A stretch of DNA of 64,000 nt from Calothrix anomala FACHB-343 (GCF_014696435.1 NZ_JACJQG010000003.1:1-64000); one strand, 5' to 3'. Positions 9,010 to 17,873 are shown, counted from the stretch's first letter. Program-made: numbers and translations. Notes: generated by a model from the letters alone, not told the origin.

Positions 9010-9672
9010 ATGACAGCTTCAGATATCAAAATACCACCTTTAGAAAGTGGCGATCGCCTAACTCGCCCAGAATTTGAACGTCGTTATCATACGATGTCGA
9101 ATATTAAAAAAGCAGAATTAATCGAAGGAGTCGTTTACGTGGCCTCACCATTACGTTTTAAAAGTCATGGACAGCCTCATGGTAACTTGATTATCTGGTT
9201 AGGTACTTACAAAGTTTCTACTCCAGGTGTGGAGTTAGGCGATAATACAACAGTCCGCTTAGATGCAGATAATGAAGTACAACCAGATGTTGTACTGATA
9301 CTTAACGAAAAACTCGGTGGACAAACCCGAATTAGTGAAGATGACTATATAGAAGGCGCACCTGAATTAATTGCAGAAGTTGCTGCTAGTAGTGCGGCTA
9401 ATGATTTATATGATAAAAAACGGGTATATCGTCGCAATGGCGTTAAAGAATATATTGTTTGGCAAGTATTTGAAAATAAATTTGATTGGTTTATTTTAGA
9501 AAATGGTGAGTATGTCACATTAACACCCGATGCTGATGGGATTATTAAAAGTCGTGTATTTCCTGGTTTATGGTTGGATGTGACTGCATTATTAACTGGA
9601 GAAATGACGCAAGTTTTAGCGATATTACAGCAAGGATTGAATTCGCAAGCGCATCAACAATTTTTAGCATAA
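9010..9672 (+). CDS. Uma2-family putative nuclease (DUF820)
   Basis: 220 residues. The family has a PD-(D/E)XK nuclease fold. The likely catalytic residues are the Asp of EVQPDVVLI (about residue 98) and the Glu of LIAEVAASS followed by Lys in DLYDKKRVYRRNGVKEYIVW. Uma2 proteins are expanded in filamentous cyanobacteria, often alone and of unknown target. A GAGGA-type Shine-Dalgarno precedes the ATG. A second, divergent copy is at 20272. Confidence 0.85.
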   Translation: MTASDIKIPPLESGDRLTRPEFERRYHTMSNIKKAELIEGVVYVASPLRFKSHGQPHGNLIIWLGTYKVSTPGVELGDNTTVRLDADNEVQPDVVLILNEKLGGQTRISEDDYIEGAPELIAEVAASSAANDLYDKKRVYRRNGVKEYIVWQVFENKFDWFILENGEYVTLTPDADGIIKSRVFPGLWLDVTALLTGEMTQVLAILQQGLNSQAHQQFLA

Positions 9673-9720
9673 TTACTCAAATATTTCGGCTTGAATATTA
9701 AAATAGATGTTGAGATTAAC

Positions 9721-9816
9721 CTAATACCATTTTGATATGAAGATGCATATTATTAGCCTGCGGAGGCAGGCTTTGTTTATTTAGCCCCAGGCTTCTAGCC
9801 TGCGGGCGTTAATGTG
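9721..9816. repeat. dispersed hairpin repeat, copy 1
   Basis: Starts CTAATACCA, contains GAAGATGCATAT, the hairpin AGCCTGC-GGAG-GCAGGCT (9755-9772) then TTTGTTT, and ends GCGTTAATGTG. A second copy with the same order of parts is at 51845-51923 and a partial one at 43876-43897. It probably represents a small non-coding mobile or REP-like element. Confidence 0.7.
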
Positions 9817-9865
9817 CAACCTCACATAGAATTGATATAAAATTAAATATCTGAAGGTAGTATTT

Positions 9866-10093
9866 ATGCAGCAAATTACTCTAGATGAAGCATCACAACA
9901 CTTATCTGATTTGGTTGAAGCAGCCCTAAGCGGTGAAGAAATTATTATTATCAAAGATAATCAACCTGTAGTAAAGTTAACACCTGTATCACCAGTTAAA
10001 CGCCGTCCTCAGTTTGGTAGTGCTAAGGGATTAATAACTATATCTGATGACTTTGACGAACCATTAGAAGATTTTAAGGAATATATGGAATGA
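9866..10093 (+). CDS. Phd/YefM-family antitoxin
   Basis: 75 residues. The N-terminal QITLDEASQHLSDLVEAALSGEEIIIIKDNQPVVKLTPV is the typical Phd/YefM DNA-binding fold; the acidic C-terminus (DDFDEPLEDFKEYME) would wrap the toxin. The stop overlaps the toxin start as ATGA (10090-10093), so translation is coupled. Such antitoxins repress their own operon. Because the toxin is interrupted, this copy may now act only as a free antitoxin or be drifting. Confidence 0.9.
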   Translation: MQQITLDEASQHLSDLVEAALSGEEIIIIKDNQPVVKLTPVSPVKRRPQFGSAKGLITISDDFDEPLEDFKEYME

Positions 10094-10470
10094 GACAACT
10101 ACTGGATACTCATACTTTTATTTGGTTTGTTATGGGTAATCCAAGAATTAGCGAGAATTGGCGATCGCAAATTGAAAACAATGATAACCTACTCAGTCTT
10201 GTCAGTCTTTGGGAAATGGCAATCAAACACAGTATTGGTAAACTCAACTTTAATATGAGTTTTCCAGAGTTTATTGAACAGTAAATAATTAACAATGGTA
10301 TTGAAGTAATACCGATCGCCAGAGAAGAGATTATAGTTGTTTCCCAACTTCCTTTACATCACCGCGATCCATTTGACAGGCTGTTAATTGCACAGTCTAT
10401 AGTAGAAAATATTCCTATACTGAGTGCTGATACAATTTTTGATGCCTATCCAATTCAGCGATTGTGGTAG
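10090..10470 (+). pseudogene. PIN-domain toxin interrupted by an in-frame stop
   Basis: The frame starts at 10090 with LLDTHTFIWF, a typical PIN start with the first catalytic Asp, and WEMAIK (second acidic residue). It meets TAA at codon 65 (10282-10284). The same frame then continues with NNGIEVIPI, LHHRDPFDRLLIAQ and ILSADTIFDAY to TAG at 10468-10470; these are the missing PIN C-terminal motifs. Without the stop the protein would be 126 residues, normal for the family. One C-to-T change in a CAA codon would explain it. The split product lacks half its active site and is probably inactive. Confidence 0.85.
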
Positions 10471-10559
10471 TTAGGATTATCTTTATACCAAAAGATAAAT
10501 AAAATTTGACACAAAAACACGTAGCATTATTTTAATAACTCCCAGGCAAGAACAATTTT

Positions 10560-11831
10560 ATGGGTTACTACATTGCTCCTCGATTTTTGGATAAAATTGC
10601 TGTCCACATTACCAAAAACTTCTTAAATCTTCCTGGTATTAGAGTACCTTTGATTTTAGGGATTCATGGACGTAAAGGTGAAGGGAAAACCTTTCAATGT
10701 GAATTAGCTTTTGAAAAAATGGGTGTGGAAGTAACACTCATCTCTGGTGGTGAATTAGAAAGTCCTGATGCGGGAGATCCAGCACGTTTAATTCGCTTAC
10801 GCTACCGAGAAACGTCGGAATTAAGCAAAGTGCGCGGTAAAATGTGCGTGCTGATGATTAACGATTTAGATGCAGGTGCAGGTAGATTTGATGAAGGCAC
10901 TCAATATACAGTAAATACTCAGTTGGTGAATGCCACACTGATGAATATTGCGGATAATCCTACCGATGTGCAGTTACCTGGAAGCTACGATTCCACACCT
11001 TTGCGTCGCGTACCGATTATTGTCACCGGTAATGATTTTACTACCCTGTATGCACCGTTAATTCGTGACGGGCGCATGGAAAAATTTTATTGGGAACCCA
11101 GCCGTGACGATAAAGTGGGGATTGTGGGCGGAATTTTTGCACCAGATGGACTTTCGCAAAAAGAAGTAGAACAGTTAGTTGATACTTTTGCTAATCAATC
11201 GATTGATTTCTTTAGTGCATTGCGATCGCGCATTTATGACGAACAAATCCGCCAGTTTATCCATGATATAGGATTTGAGCGCATTTCTTTACGTGTTGTC
11301 AATAGTATAGAAGGGCCGCCAGCATTTAAAAAGCCAGATTTTAGCCTAGCGCATTTAATTGAATCTGGTCACTTGATGGTAGCAGAACAAAAGCGGGTAG
11401 AAAATTCCCAGTTGGTTGATGAATATAATCGCCTCAATCGCGGTAGAAGTTATCAAGCTGCGCCACCTCCCAATGTGACACCAACTAGTCAGCCGTCAAG
11501 TGATGGTGAAAAGCAAGTTGCAAAAACCAATGGTGCAAATAAGCCAGCGTCGAGTCCCCATTTAACATTAGAAACCCAAGAACAGATTCGGCAAATTTTG
11601 GCGCAAGGTTACACCATTAATATTGAACATGTTGATGAACGTCGTTTTCGGACAGGTTCTTGGCAAAGTTGTCTCAATACCCACATTGATGCACATTCCG
11701 ATGCCATATCCGCTTTAGAATCATGTCTAGAGGAATATAGCGGTGAATATCTGCGTTTGGTAGGAATCGATCCAAAAGCGAAGCGGCGCGTGATAGAGAC
11801 GATTATTCAGCGTCCGAATGGGAAAAATTAA
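10560..11831 (+). CDS. rca: Rubisco activase-like AAA+ protein with SSUL domain
   Basis: 423 residues. The AAA+ ATPase removes inhibitory sugar phosphates from Rubisco. Walker A is GRKGEGKT (residues 37-44), Walker B VLMINDLD (97-104); sensor region IIVTGNDFTTLYAPLIRDGRMEKFYW matches plant and cyanobacterial activases. After a Pro/Ser/Asn-rich linker (about 295-335) comes a small-subunit-like domain (about 340-420: QIRQILAQGYTINIEHVDER, then SALESCLEEYSGEYLRLVGID), which in Nostoc tethers the enzyme to Rubisco in the carboxysome. It is 3.1 kb from rbcS, separated by accessory genes, and probably has its own promoter. Confidence 0.95.
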   Translation: MGYYIAPRFLDKIAVHITKNFLNLPGIRVPLILGIHGRKGEGKTFQCELAFEKMGVEVTLISGGELESPDAGDPARLIRLRYRETSELSKVRGKMCVLMINDLDAGAGRFDEGTQYTVNTQLVNATLMNIADNPTDVQLPGSYDSTPLRRVPIIVTGNDFTTLYAPLIRDGRMEKFYWEPSRDDKVGIVGGIFAPDGLSQKEVEQLVDTFANQSIDFFSALRSRIYDEQIRQFIHDIGFERISLRVVNSIEGPPAFKKPDFSLAHLIESGHLMVAEQKRVENSQLVDEYNRLNRGRSYQAAPPPNVTPTSQPSSDGEKQVAKTNGANKPASSPHLTLETQEQIRQILAQGYTINIEHVDERRFRTGSWQSCLNTHIDAHSDAISALESCLEEYSGEYLRLVGIDPKAKRRVIETIIQRPNGKN

Positions 11832-11837
11832 AGTATA

Positions 11838-11862
11838 AAGGGCGGGGAAATCTCGCCCTTTG
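11838..11862 (+). terminator. hairpin terminator after rca
   Basis: An 8-bp stem (AAAGGGCG with CGCCCTTT; 11838-11845 and 11855-11862), 9-nt loop, six bases after the rca stop. The T-run is short. Confidence 0.65.
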
Positions 11863-12012
11863 TCGATATTGATAAATTGAGGAAGTGCTTTATTGATGCG
11901 ATCGCTTTTACTGTATTAGTGTAAAGACATGGGTAGAGCGTTCCCCGAAGGGGTTGCCGCAGGCATCGCCTAACTACATACTTTGAGGTTAGCTGTTTCT
12001 GGTGAGTCCTCA

Positions 12013-12402
12013 CTAAGGTAGTTTGACTTCACAGGTAGTTAATCCCTTAGCTTTTTTCACGAATTTATCATCAAAAGTGTAAAACTCTGCATGATTTTGG
12101 CTTTGGGCTAAATGAAAAGCATCTGCAAAATCTAAGCCTAATTCATGCCAATGCAGTGCCTGAAAAACTAGGCTAGCATTACTCAGATGAACATTTGGCA
12201 AACCAAAAAGCTTTCTTAAGGCTGTGCATATTTCAGCAGGTTTAAACTTATAAGCAAACCTTAGTACCCACTCAGTTTCTAGAACAACTGTATCTGGTAT
12301 AAAAATATTTTGATTTTGAAAAATTTCTAGACTCTTTCGGTACTGTAATTCGTCATCTTGGGTCAATAGACGTACAATAATATTAGTATCAACTGCCACC
12401 AT
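12013..12402 (-). CDS. PIN-domain ribonuclease toxin (VapC-like)
   Basis: 129 residues. MVAVDTNIIVRLLTQDD carries the first catalytic Asp, VVLETEWVLRF the Glu, and DFADAFHLAQ with FYTFDDKF the remaining acidic residues of the PIN active site. These toxins cut RNA when unbound. The start overlaps the end of the upstream antitoxin gene by 14 bases. Unlike the pair at 9866-10470 this toxin is complete. Confidence 0.9.
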   Translation of the reverse strand: MVAVDTNIIVRLLTQDDELQYRKSLEIFQNQNIFIPDTVVLETEWVLRFAYKFKPAEICTALRKLFGLPNVHLSNASLVFQALHWHELGLDFADAFHLAQSQNHAEFYTFDDKFVKKAKGLTTCEVKLP

Positions 12403-12652
12403 GCCATGATTCCTCTACACCTTGACGGATGGCATAATTTATCTCTTCTAAAGATTTTGGTGAGCCTTCATATTTTAAGCAGCCTGCAACATCATTTAAT
12501 GTGGTTTCTGTAAAAGGTTTCTTAGGTTTGAGAAGGATACCATCACCCATATTAATTGCTATTAATTCCTGTCCGATTTCCCAGCCTGAAGCTTTTAGCA
12601 ATTCTTCAGGAATAATTACTTGTCCCTTACTGGATACTTTTGTTATTTCCAT
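12389..12652 (-). CDS. AbrB/MazE-type antitoxin
   Basis: 87 residues from the ATG at 12652. A longer frame reaches 12763 but its first 37 codons overlap the end of the ROK kinase gene and look non-coding. MEITKVSSKGQVIIPEELLKASGWEIGQELIAI is a textbook SpoVT-AbrB swapped-hairpin domain; the C-terminal half would bind and block the PIN toxin encoded next. It is expected to repress its own operon. Confidence 0.9.
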   Translation of the reverse strand: MEITKVSSKGQVIIPEELLKASGWEIGQELIAINMGDGILLKPKKPFTETTLNDVAGCLKYEGSPKSLEEINYAIRQGVEESWHGGS

Positions 12653-12723
12653 ATATTTCGTCAATATTTGTTTGTACTGTATTTTTAATTTTAAATTTTT
12701 TATTCTTTCAGATTGCAAGATAA

Positions 12724-13635
12724 TTACAGATGCATATTTGAAGATTCGGAAATATGTTGCCATGCTAACTTGGCTGCACCCGCCATACCCGCAGCATTAC
12801 CCAATTCTGCTTGTATAATTTGTAAACCGACACGCGATGTCGGCATCACTCGTTGTTCTATTTCTGCTTTGACGGCTGGCACAAAAAACCGGAAACTTGC
12901 ACTAACTCCGCCACCAATGACGATCGCTTCTGGCGTTAATACATAAATTAAACTGGTTAAGCCAATACCCAAATCTTTACCATATTCTTGCCAAAAAGTC
13001 AAGGCTTCTTGATCGGCGGCGGCGGCTAGAGCGCCCAATTCCCAAGGTTCTTTACCAGTGCGGCGACGGATAGCTGTGATCGAGGTGTATTGTTCTAAAG
13101 AACCGCGATTACCACTATTGCACATCGGCCCTTCAGGGTTAAAGCTAATTAAACCGAGTTCTCCCCCTGCGCCTTGATGTCCAATAAATAGTTTGCCATT
13201 GAGGAAGATAGCACCGCCTACGCCAGTGCCCAATGTCAGCATAATAAAATTTTGAAAACTGCGCCCAGCACCTAACCAAGCTTCGCCTAAACCGGCGCAG
13301 TTAGCATCATTACCAATAATTGTGGGTTTAGCAATTTTCGCTTCTAACCAATCGGCTAAGGGCACATCTCGCCACCCTGCTAAGTTGATGGCGATTTTAG
13401 CGATGCGTCCCTGAGCATCAGCCGGGCCGGGAGTACCGACGCCAAGAGCCACAGTTTGATTATCTGGATCGACTTGAGCGATCGCATCTACCATTACCGC
13501 CAGTACTGCCTCTGGCGTGGATGGTTGGGGAGTTGCTACTGTCAGAGATTGCAAGCAATTGCCATCTCGGTCAAATCGCCCCAGCTTAATCGCTGTTCCC
13601 CCCAAATCAATACCAATTACTTGAGAATTTACCAC
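12724..13635 (-). CDS. ROK-family sugar kinase (glucokinase-like)
   Basis: 303 residues from a GTG start. Phosphate-1 loop VIGIDLGGTAIKLGRFD, sugar-binding GNDANCAGLGEAWLGAG with catalytic Asp, phosphate-2 LTLGTGVGGAIFLNGKLF, and GELGLISFNPEGPMCNSGNRGSLEQY. In most ROK proteins the last segment has CxCGxxGC zinc ligands; here only the first Cys is kept (CNSGNRGS), so zinc binding is doubtful. Likely phosphorylates glucose or a related sugar in the cytosol. Not obviously linked to its neighbours. Confidence 0.9.
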   Translation of the reverse strand: MVNSQVIGIDLGGTAIKLGRFDRDGNCLQSLTVATPQPSTPEAVLAVMVDAIAQVDPDNQTVALGVGTPGPADAQGRIAKIAINLAGWRDVPLADWLEAKIAKPTIIGNDANCAGLGEAWLGAGRSFQNFIMLTLGTGVGGAIFLNGKLFIGHQGAGGELGLISFNPEGPMCNSGNRGSLEQYTSITAIRRRTGKEPWELGALAAAADQEALTFWQEYGKDLGIGLTSLIYVLTPEAIVIGGGVSASFRFFVPAVKAEIEQRVMPTSRVGLQIIQAELGNAAGMAGAAKLAWQHISESSNMHL

Positions 13636-13659
13636 TTTTTAGTCTAGGGATTAGGGGCT

Positions 13660-13800
13660 AGAGAGGGGGCAGGGGGCAGGGAGCAGGGGGACAAGGAAGA
13701 CAAAGGGGACAAGGAGGAAAAGGAGGAAAATTGTACAGACGCGATTAATCGCGTCTCTATTGATCGCCCAATGCCCCATGCCCCATGCCCAATGCCCAAA
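13660..13800. repeat. low-complexity repeats with one copy of a 30-bp inverted element
   Basis: GGCAGGGAGCAGGGGGACAAGG-type purine tracts, then a 30-bp sequence (13729-13758) built around the perfect 20-bp palindrome AGACGCGATTAATCGCGTCT, then five CCCATGCC/CCCAATGCC units. The 30-bp sequence has an exact inverted copy at 15034-15063. Confidence 0.8.
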
Positions 13801-13807
13801 AAGCATC

Positions 13808-14029
13808 TTAGCTTTTTTGGGTGTTGTTGCTAAAAAATTCTGAATTCTCTTTTTTATTAGCTGCAAATTGCAAATTGCTTACATTCCCTTGGCGTACACC
13901 AGATTCAACTTGCCAAGCTGTAACTGGTGTTCCCCGTAAAATACCGGATAAAGCTACAGAAAGCATAAATCCACCTGTAGCCGCAGCAACTAAAGTCAAA
14001 TTGTCTTTCACCTGAATCTCCAAATCCAA
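13808..14029 (-). CDS. small membrane protein of unknown function
   Basis: Up to 73 residues. The start is unclear: the frame opens with TTG at 14029, and a GTG at 14011 has a TTGGAG sequence just upstream. One hydrophobic segment (LTLVAAATGGFMLSVALSGIL, roughly residues 11-31) is followed by a polar C-terminus rich in Asn, Glu and Lys. No family is recognised. Its stop is next to a CCCAATGCC repeat block. Coding character is moderate only. Confidence 0.45.
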   Translation of the reverse strand: MDLEIQVKDNLTLVAAATGGFMLSVALSGILRGTPVTAWQVESGVRQGNVSNLQFAANKKENSEFFSNNTQKS

Positions 14030-14069
14030 AATTGGTCTGTGTACTAATTAATGTTCACAACGAGCTAAA

Positions 14070-14966
14070 TTATTTCCGAATACTATTCTGTCGTCGTAAA
14101 CGCGGATTGACAAATTCATTTAAACCTTCACCAAGTAGTGATAACCCTACCACCATTAATGTCATTGCTAAACCGGGAAACAGTGTAGTCCACCAAATCC
14201 CTGTGGATAATCCTTCTAGTGCTAGTTTTAAATCTCTTCCCCATTCGGGAACGGTTTCTGGTAATCCTAAACCTAAAAATCCTAAACCGCCTAAAACTAA
14301 AATTGCATCGGCGGCGTTGAGGGTAAATAATACAGGTACGCTTTGAATAACGTTGAAAAATAGATAGCGCGATAGCACAGTCCAAGTAGAAGCGCCCATT
14401 GCTTGTGCCGCTTCGATAAATACTTCGGTTTTGACGCTGACGGTGTGGTTGCGCACAACTCGGTAATATTGGGGAATGTAAGCAATACTAATAGCGATCG
14501 CGGCATTTAATATCCCCCGTCCCACAATAAATGCCAGTGTTACTGATAGTAGTAATCCCGGTAGTGTATAAATACTATCCATGATAAACAGCAGGATTTT
14601 ATCTAGTCTGCCGCCAAGATAGCCGCTAACCATGCCTAAAGGCACGCCAATTAACATACTTAAGGCTGTTGCTAAAATCACCACTTGCAAAGCAGCTTGA
14701 GCGCCAAAGATGGTTCGAGAAAAAACATCATGTCCTAAAAGACTAGTACCAAACCAATATTTACCAGAAGGTGGATCGTAAACGGGGTTATTTAACAACT
14801 CTGTGGGACTTTGTAGCCATCCCCAAGCTTGAAATACGGGTGCAAAGAAAGCTAGGAAGATAAAAAATAGAGTAATGGCTAACCCGATCAACATTAACAC
14901 TTGAGAAAGATTCGGATTTTTGGGAAAGCGTAAAAATGACGGCATTTGCCGTTTTGTCATGGCCAT
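14070..14966 (-). CDS. ABC transporter permease (DppC/OppC type)
   Basis: 298 residues with about six hydrophobic segments. The N-terminal cytosolic and first membrane region is that of OppC-type proteins; the binding-protein-dependent transport EAA loop is EAAQAMGASTWTVLSRYLFFNV (around residues 183-204), with the usual G four residues after EAA. Imports peptides or nickel-like solutes with partner permease, two ATPases and a binding protein; none of these are nearby, so the partner genes must be elsewhere, as is common in cyanobacteria. Confidence 0.9.
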   Translation of the reverse strand: MAMTKRQMPSFLRFPKNPNLSQVLMLIGLAITLFFIFLAFFAPVFQAWGWLQSPTELLNNPVYDPPSGKYWFGTSLLGHDVFSRTIFGAQAALQVVILATALSMLIGVPLGMVSGYLGGRLDKILLFIMDSIYTLPGLLLSVTLAFIVGRGILNAAIAISIAYIPQYYRVVRNHTVSVKTEVFIEAAQAMGASTWTVLSRYLFFNVIQSVPVLFTLNAADAILVLGGLGFLGLGLPETVPEWGRDLKLALEGLSTGIWWTTLFPGLAMTLMVVGLSLLGEGLNEFVNPRLRRQNSIRK

Positions 14967-15298
14967 GAGCGATCGCCTACATTGAGCGAGATACGCTGAC
15001 CATTTTACATATCATTTGTCAATGGTCAGTAGTAGAGACGCGATTAATCGCGTCTGTACAATTGTCAGGTGTTTATCTCATGTCTTCACCTTATCTACTG
15101 GGTTGGGTAATAAAGCTAAAATTCCGAAAAAGCAAGCTCAAGTGGTGAAATTTAATATATCTGAGCAATTGTGTTGTTAAGAATTGTCATGAAAATAGAA
15201 ATTATACTGAGGTATTTTATTTGTTAGTAAAATAAAATACATAAATACGGATTATAAGTACTGAAAATATCTCATTATCGTCAACGAGGTGGAAACCA
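14967..15298. other. intergenic region with inverted 30-bp repeat copy 2
   Basis: Divergent spacer between the permease and the dynamin locus. 15034-15063 is the exact reverse complement of 13729-13758. The remaining DNA is AT-rich and may hold the promoter of the dynamin locus; GAGGTGG (15285-15291) is the ribosome site of the next gene. Confidence 0.7.
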
Positions 15299-15619
15299 AT
15301 GGAAGGCGATCGCAATCATGACTTAGAACAGCGCGAACGCGATCTCAGACAGCGCGAAGTGGAATTAAGACTTCGGGAAATGGAAGCGGATCTCAATCCT
15401 TCTAATGCACCTTTTCATAAAACTGTCAAGCATCCGTCAGAAAAGTTCTCTCAACCTTGGATGAAAAAAGCCATTCTTGGTTTACAGCTTTTTGGACTTG
15501 GCGTGGCGGTTTTGGTTGCTGCAAGGATAGCCGCAGCTGTCGCGGGAATTGTAATGTTTGGCGCGCTGGTTTGGATGGCTTACAAGCTGTTTCTGGAATC
15601 TCCCAAAAATAAACCTTAA
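15299..15619 (+). CDS. small coiled-coil membrane protein, first gene of the dynamin locus
   Basis: 106 residues. The first 30 are very charged with a heptad-like pattern (LEQRERDLRQREVELRLREME), predicted coiled coil; then a Pro/Lys linker and a hydrophobic hairpin from about 58 to 98 (two segments: LGLQLFGLGVAVLVAARIAA and AVAGIVMFGALVWMAYKLF). It is 14 bases upstream of the BDLP gene and probably co-transcribed. It could be a membrane anchor or adaptor for the dynamins; that is inference from context. Confidence 0.75.
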   Translation: MEGDRNHDLEQRERDLRQREVELRLREMEADLNPSNAPFHKTVKHPSEKFSQPWMKKAILGLQLFGLGVAVLVAARIAAAVAGIVMFGALVWMAYKLFLESPKNKP

Positions 15620-15633
15620 TTTAGAGAGTCAAT

Positions 15634-17715
15634 ATGACTAATCAAGTTGCGGCTGACAGATTTCTCAACGATTTAGAACGTGTAGCGCAAGTCAGAGCAA
15701 AAATGGCTGTATGTTTGAGCCAACTTGCTGACACAATTAATCAAGCAGAATTAGCTGGTGAATCTTCTTCTGGTAAACTGAGTTTAGAACGAGATATTGA
15801 AGATATTACAGCAGCTAGTAAAAATCTGCAAAAAGGTGTATTTCGCCTATTAGTATTAGGCGATATGAAACGAGGTAAAAGTACGTTTCTTAACGCCTTA
15901 ATTGGTGAGAATTTATTACCCAGCGATGTGAATCCTTGCACGGCTGTATTAACAGTTTTACGCTACGGGCCGGAGAAAAAAGTCACAATTCACTTTAATG
16001 ATGGTAAAAGTCCGCAACAGCTAGATTTTCAAAGCTTTAAATATAAATATACTATCGATCCAGCAGAGGCGAAGAAATTAGAACAGGAGAAAAAACAAGC
16101 TTTTCCTGATGTTGATTATGCTGTGGTTGAATATCCTTTAGCTCTTTTAGAAAAGGGAATTGAGATTGTTGACAGTCCTGGATTAAATGATACAGAAGCG
16201 CGGAATGAATTATCTTTAGGATATGTCAATAATTGTCATGCAATTTTGTTTGTCATGAGAGCATCTCAACCTTGTACTTTAGGTGAGCGTCGCTATTTAG
16301 AAAATTATATTAAAGGTCGAGGATTGAGCGTTTTCTTCTTAATTAATGCTTGGGATCAGGTAAAAGAATCGCTCATAGATCCTGATGATGTGGAAGAATT
16401 AAGCGCCGCCGAAGCGAGATTGAGACAAGTATTTCAAGCGAATTTGGCAGAATATTGCTATGTAGATGGACAGAGTATTTACAATGAGCGTGTATTTGAA
16501 CTTTCCTCAATTCAAGCACTGAGAAAAAGATTAAAAAATCCCGAAGCTGATTTGACTGGAACTGGGTTTCCTGAGTTTATGGGATCTTTGAATACATTTC
16601 TTACCAGAGAACGTGCGATCGCGGAATTGCGACAAGTCAGAACCTTAGCGCGACAAGCTTGTAATCACACTCGCGAAGCCATAGATAGACGATTACCATT
16701 GCTGGATAAAGATGTCAATGAATTGAAACAAAAAATTGATTCTGTAGAACCAGAATTTAAAAAGTTGACAAATATCCGCGATCAATTTCAAAAAGAGATT
16801 ATCAATACTAGAGACACCCAAGCGAGAAAAATTTCCGAATCATTCCGCAGCTATGTTTTAGGCTTAGGCGATACCTTTGAAACAGATTTCTTACGCTATC
16901 AACCAGAGTTAAATTTATTCGATTTTCTCAGTATTGGTAAGCGAGATGCTTTTAATACGGCTTTGCAAAAAGCGTTTGAGCAATACATTACTGATAAATT
17001 TTCAGCTTGGACTTTAACAGCAGAAAAAGATATAAATGGCGCATTTAGAGAACTTTCTGTAAGTGCGGCACAATATGGCGCATCTTATAGCCAAGTTACA
17101 GACCAAATTACCGAAAAGTTAACCGGACAACAAGTCAAAGTACATGCATCTTCTACTACTGAAGATGATAACTCTCCCGGATGGGCAAAATGGGCGATGG
17201 GGTTGTTATCTTTATCGCGAGGTAATTTAGCTGGTGTGGCGTTAGCTGGCGCAGGATTTGATTGGAAAAATATCTTATTAAATTACTTCACTGTGATTGG
17301 TATTGGCGGTATAATTACAGCAGTAACAGGTATTTTTCTGGGGCCGATTGGCTTTGCATTGCTAGGTTTAGGTGTAGGCTTTCTCCAAGCAGATCAAGCG
17401 CGGAAAGAATTAGTAAAAACAGCCAAGAAAGAGTTAGTTAAACACCTACCCCAAGTAGCTCACGAGCAATCGCAAACTGTATATGATGCAGTTAAAGAAT
17501 GTTTTGATGTTTATGAAAGAGAAGTGAGCAAGCGAATTAACGACGATATCACATCTCGCAAATCGGAATTAGATAATCTCCTCAAGCAAAAAGCCACACA
17601 AGAAATTAATCGCGAAGGTGAATTAAAGCGGCTGAAAAGTTTGCAGGAACAGGTGATAGAGCAATTGCAAAAAATTGAAGCTGCCTATAGTAACTTAATC
17701 GCTTACTATAGTTAA
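15634..17715 (+). CDS. bacterial dynamin-like protein (BDLP1 type)
   Basis: 693 residues, the same length I recall for the structurally characterised Nostoc punctiforme BDLP, and nearly the same sequence in the GTPase domain. G1 is GDMKRGKST (residues 76-84), G2 is in the NPCTAVLTVL segment, G3 DSPGLND, G4 NAWD. Long helical neck and trunk regions follow, with the hydrophobic membrane-binding paddle at about 570-610 (ILLNYFTVIGIGGIITAVTG onward). Such proteins self-assemble on lipid, tubulate membranes and couple this to GTP hydrolysis. It is the middle gene of a three-gene locus. Confidence 0.97.
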   Translation: MTNQVAADRFLNDLERVAQVRAKMAVCLSQLADTINQAELAGESSSGKLSLERDIEDITAASKNLQKGVFRLLVLGDMKRGKSTFLNALIGENLLPSDVNPCTAVLTVLRYGPEKKVTIHFNDGKSPQQLDFQSFKYKYTIDPAEAKKLEQEKKQAFPDVDYAVVEYPLALLEKGIEIVDSPGLNDTEARNELSLGYVNNCHAILFVMRASQPCTLGERRYLENYIKGRGLSVFFLINAWDQVKESLIDPDDVEELSAAEARLRQVFQANLAEYCYVDGQSIYNERVFELSSIQALRKRLKNPEADLTGTGFPEFMGSLNTFLTRERAIAELRQVRTLARQACNHTREAIDRRLPLLDKDVNELKQKIDSVEPEFKKLTNIRDQFQKEIINTRDTQARKISESFRSYVLGLGDTFETDFLRYQPELNLFDFLSIGKRDAFNTALQKAFEQYITDKFSAWTLTAEKDINGAFRELSVSAAQYGASYSQVTDQITEKLTGQQVKVHASSTTEDDNSPGWAKWAMGLLSLSRGNLAGVALAGAGFDWKNILLNYFTVIGIGGIITAVTGIFLGPIGFALLGLGVGFLQADQARKELVKTAKKELVKHLPQVAHEQSQTVYDAVKECFDVYEREVSKRINDDITSRKSELDNLLKQKATQEINREGELKRLKSLQEQVIEQLQKIEAAYSNLIAYYS

Positions 17716-17767
17716 ATCCTCATCACAGATAATACTAAGAGATGACTAATATTTTATCATCTCTTAT

Positions 17768-17837
17768 CTCTGCGCCCTCTGCGTCTCTGTGGTTGAATAA
17801 ATTATTTTTTAACCGCAGAGACACGGAGAACACAGAG
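17768..17837. repeat. imperfect hairpin repeat (CTCTGCG/CGCAGAG type)
   Basis: The left arm at 17768-17794 is the imperfect reverse complement of 17811-17837. It lies between the two dynamin genes. The frame of the downstream gene happens to stay open through it, which argues against using the upstream ATG at 17742. Confidence 0.7.
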
Positions 17838-17873
17838 AGATGTCTTGGTATTAGATATACAAGTCAAAAAGAT

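Noticed and set aside
17742-17873. 44-codon N-terminal extension of the J-domain dynamin
   Set aside because: Encoded by a CTCTGCG/CGCAGAG hairpin repeat; GTPase-family similarity begins only after 17874.
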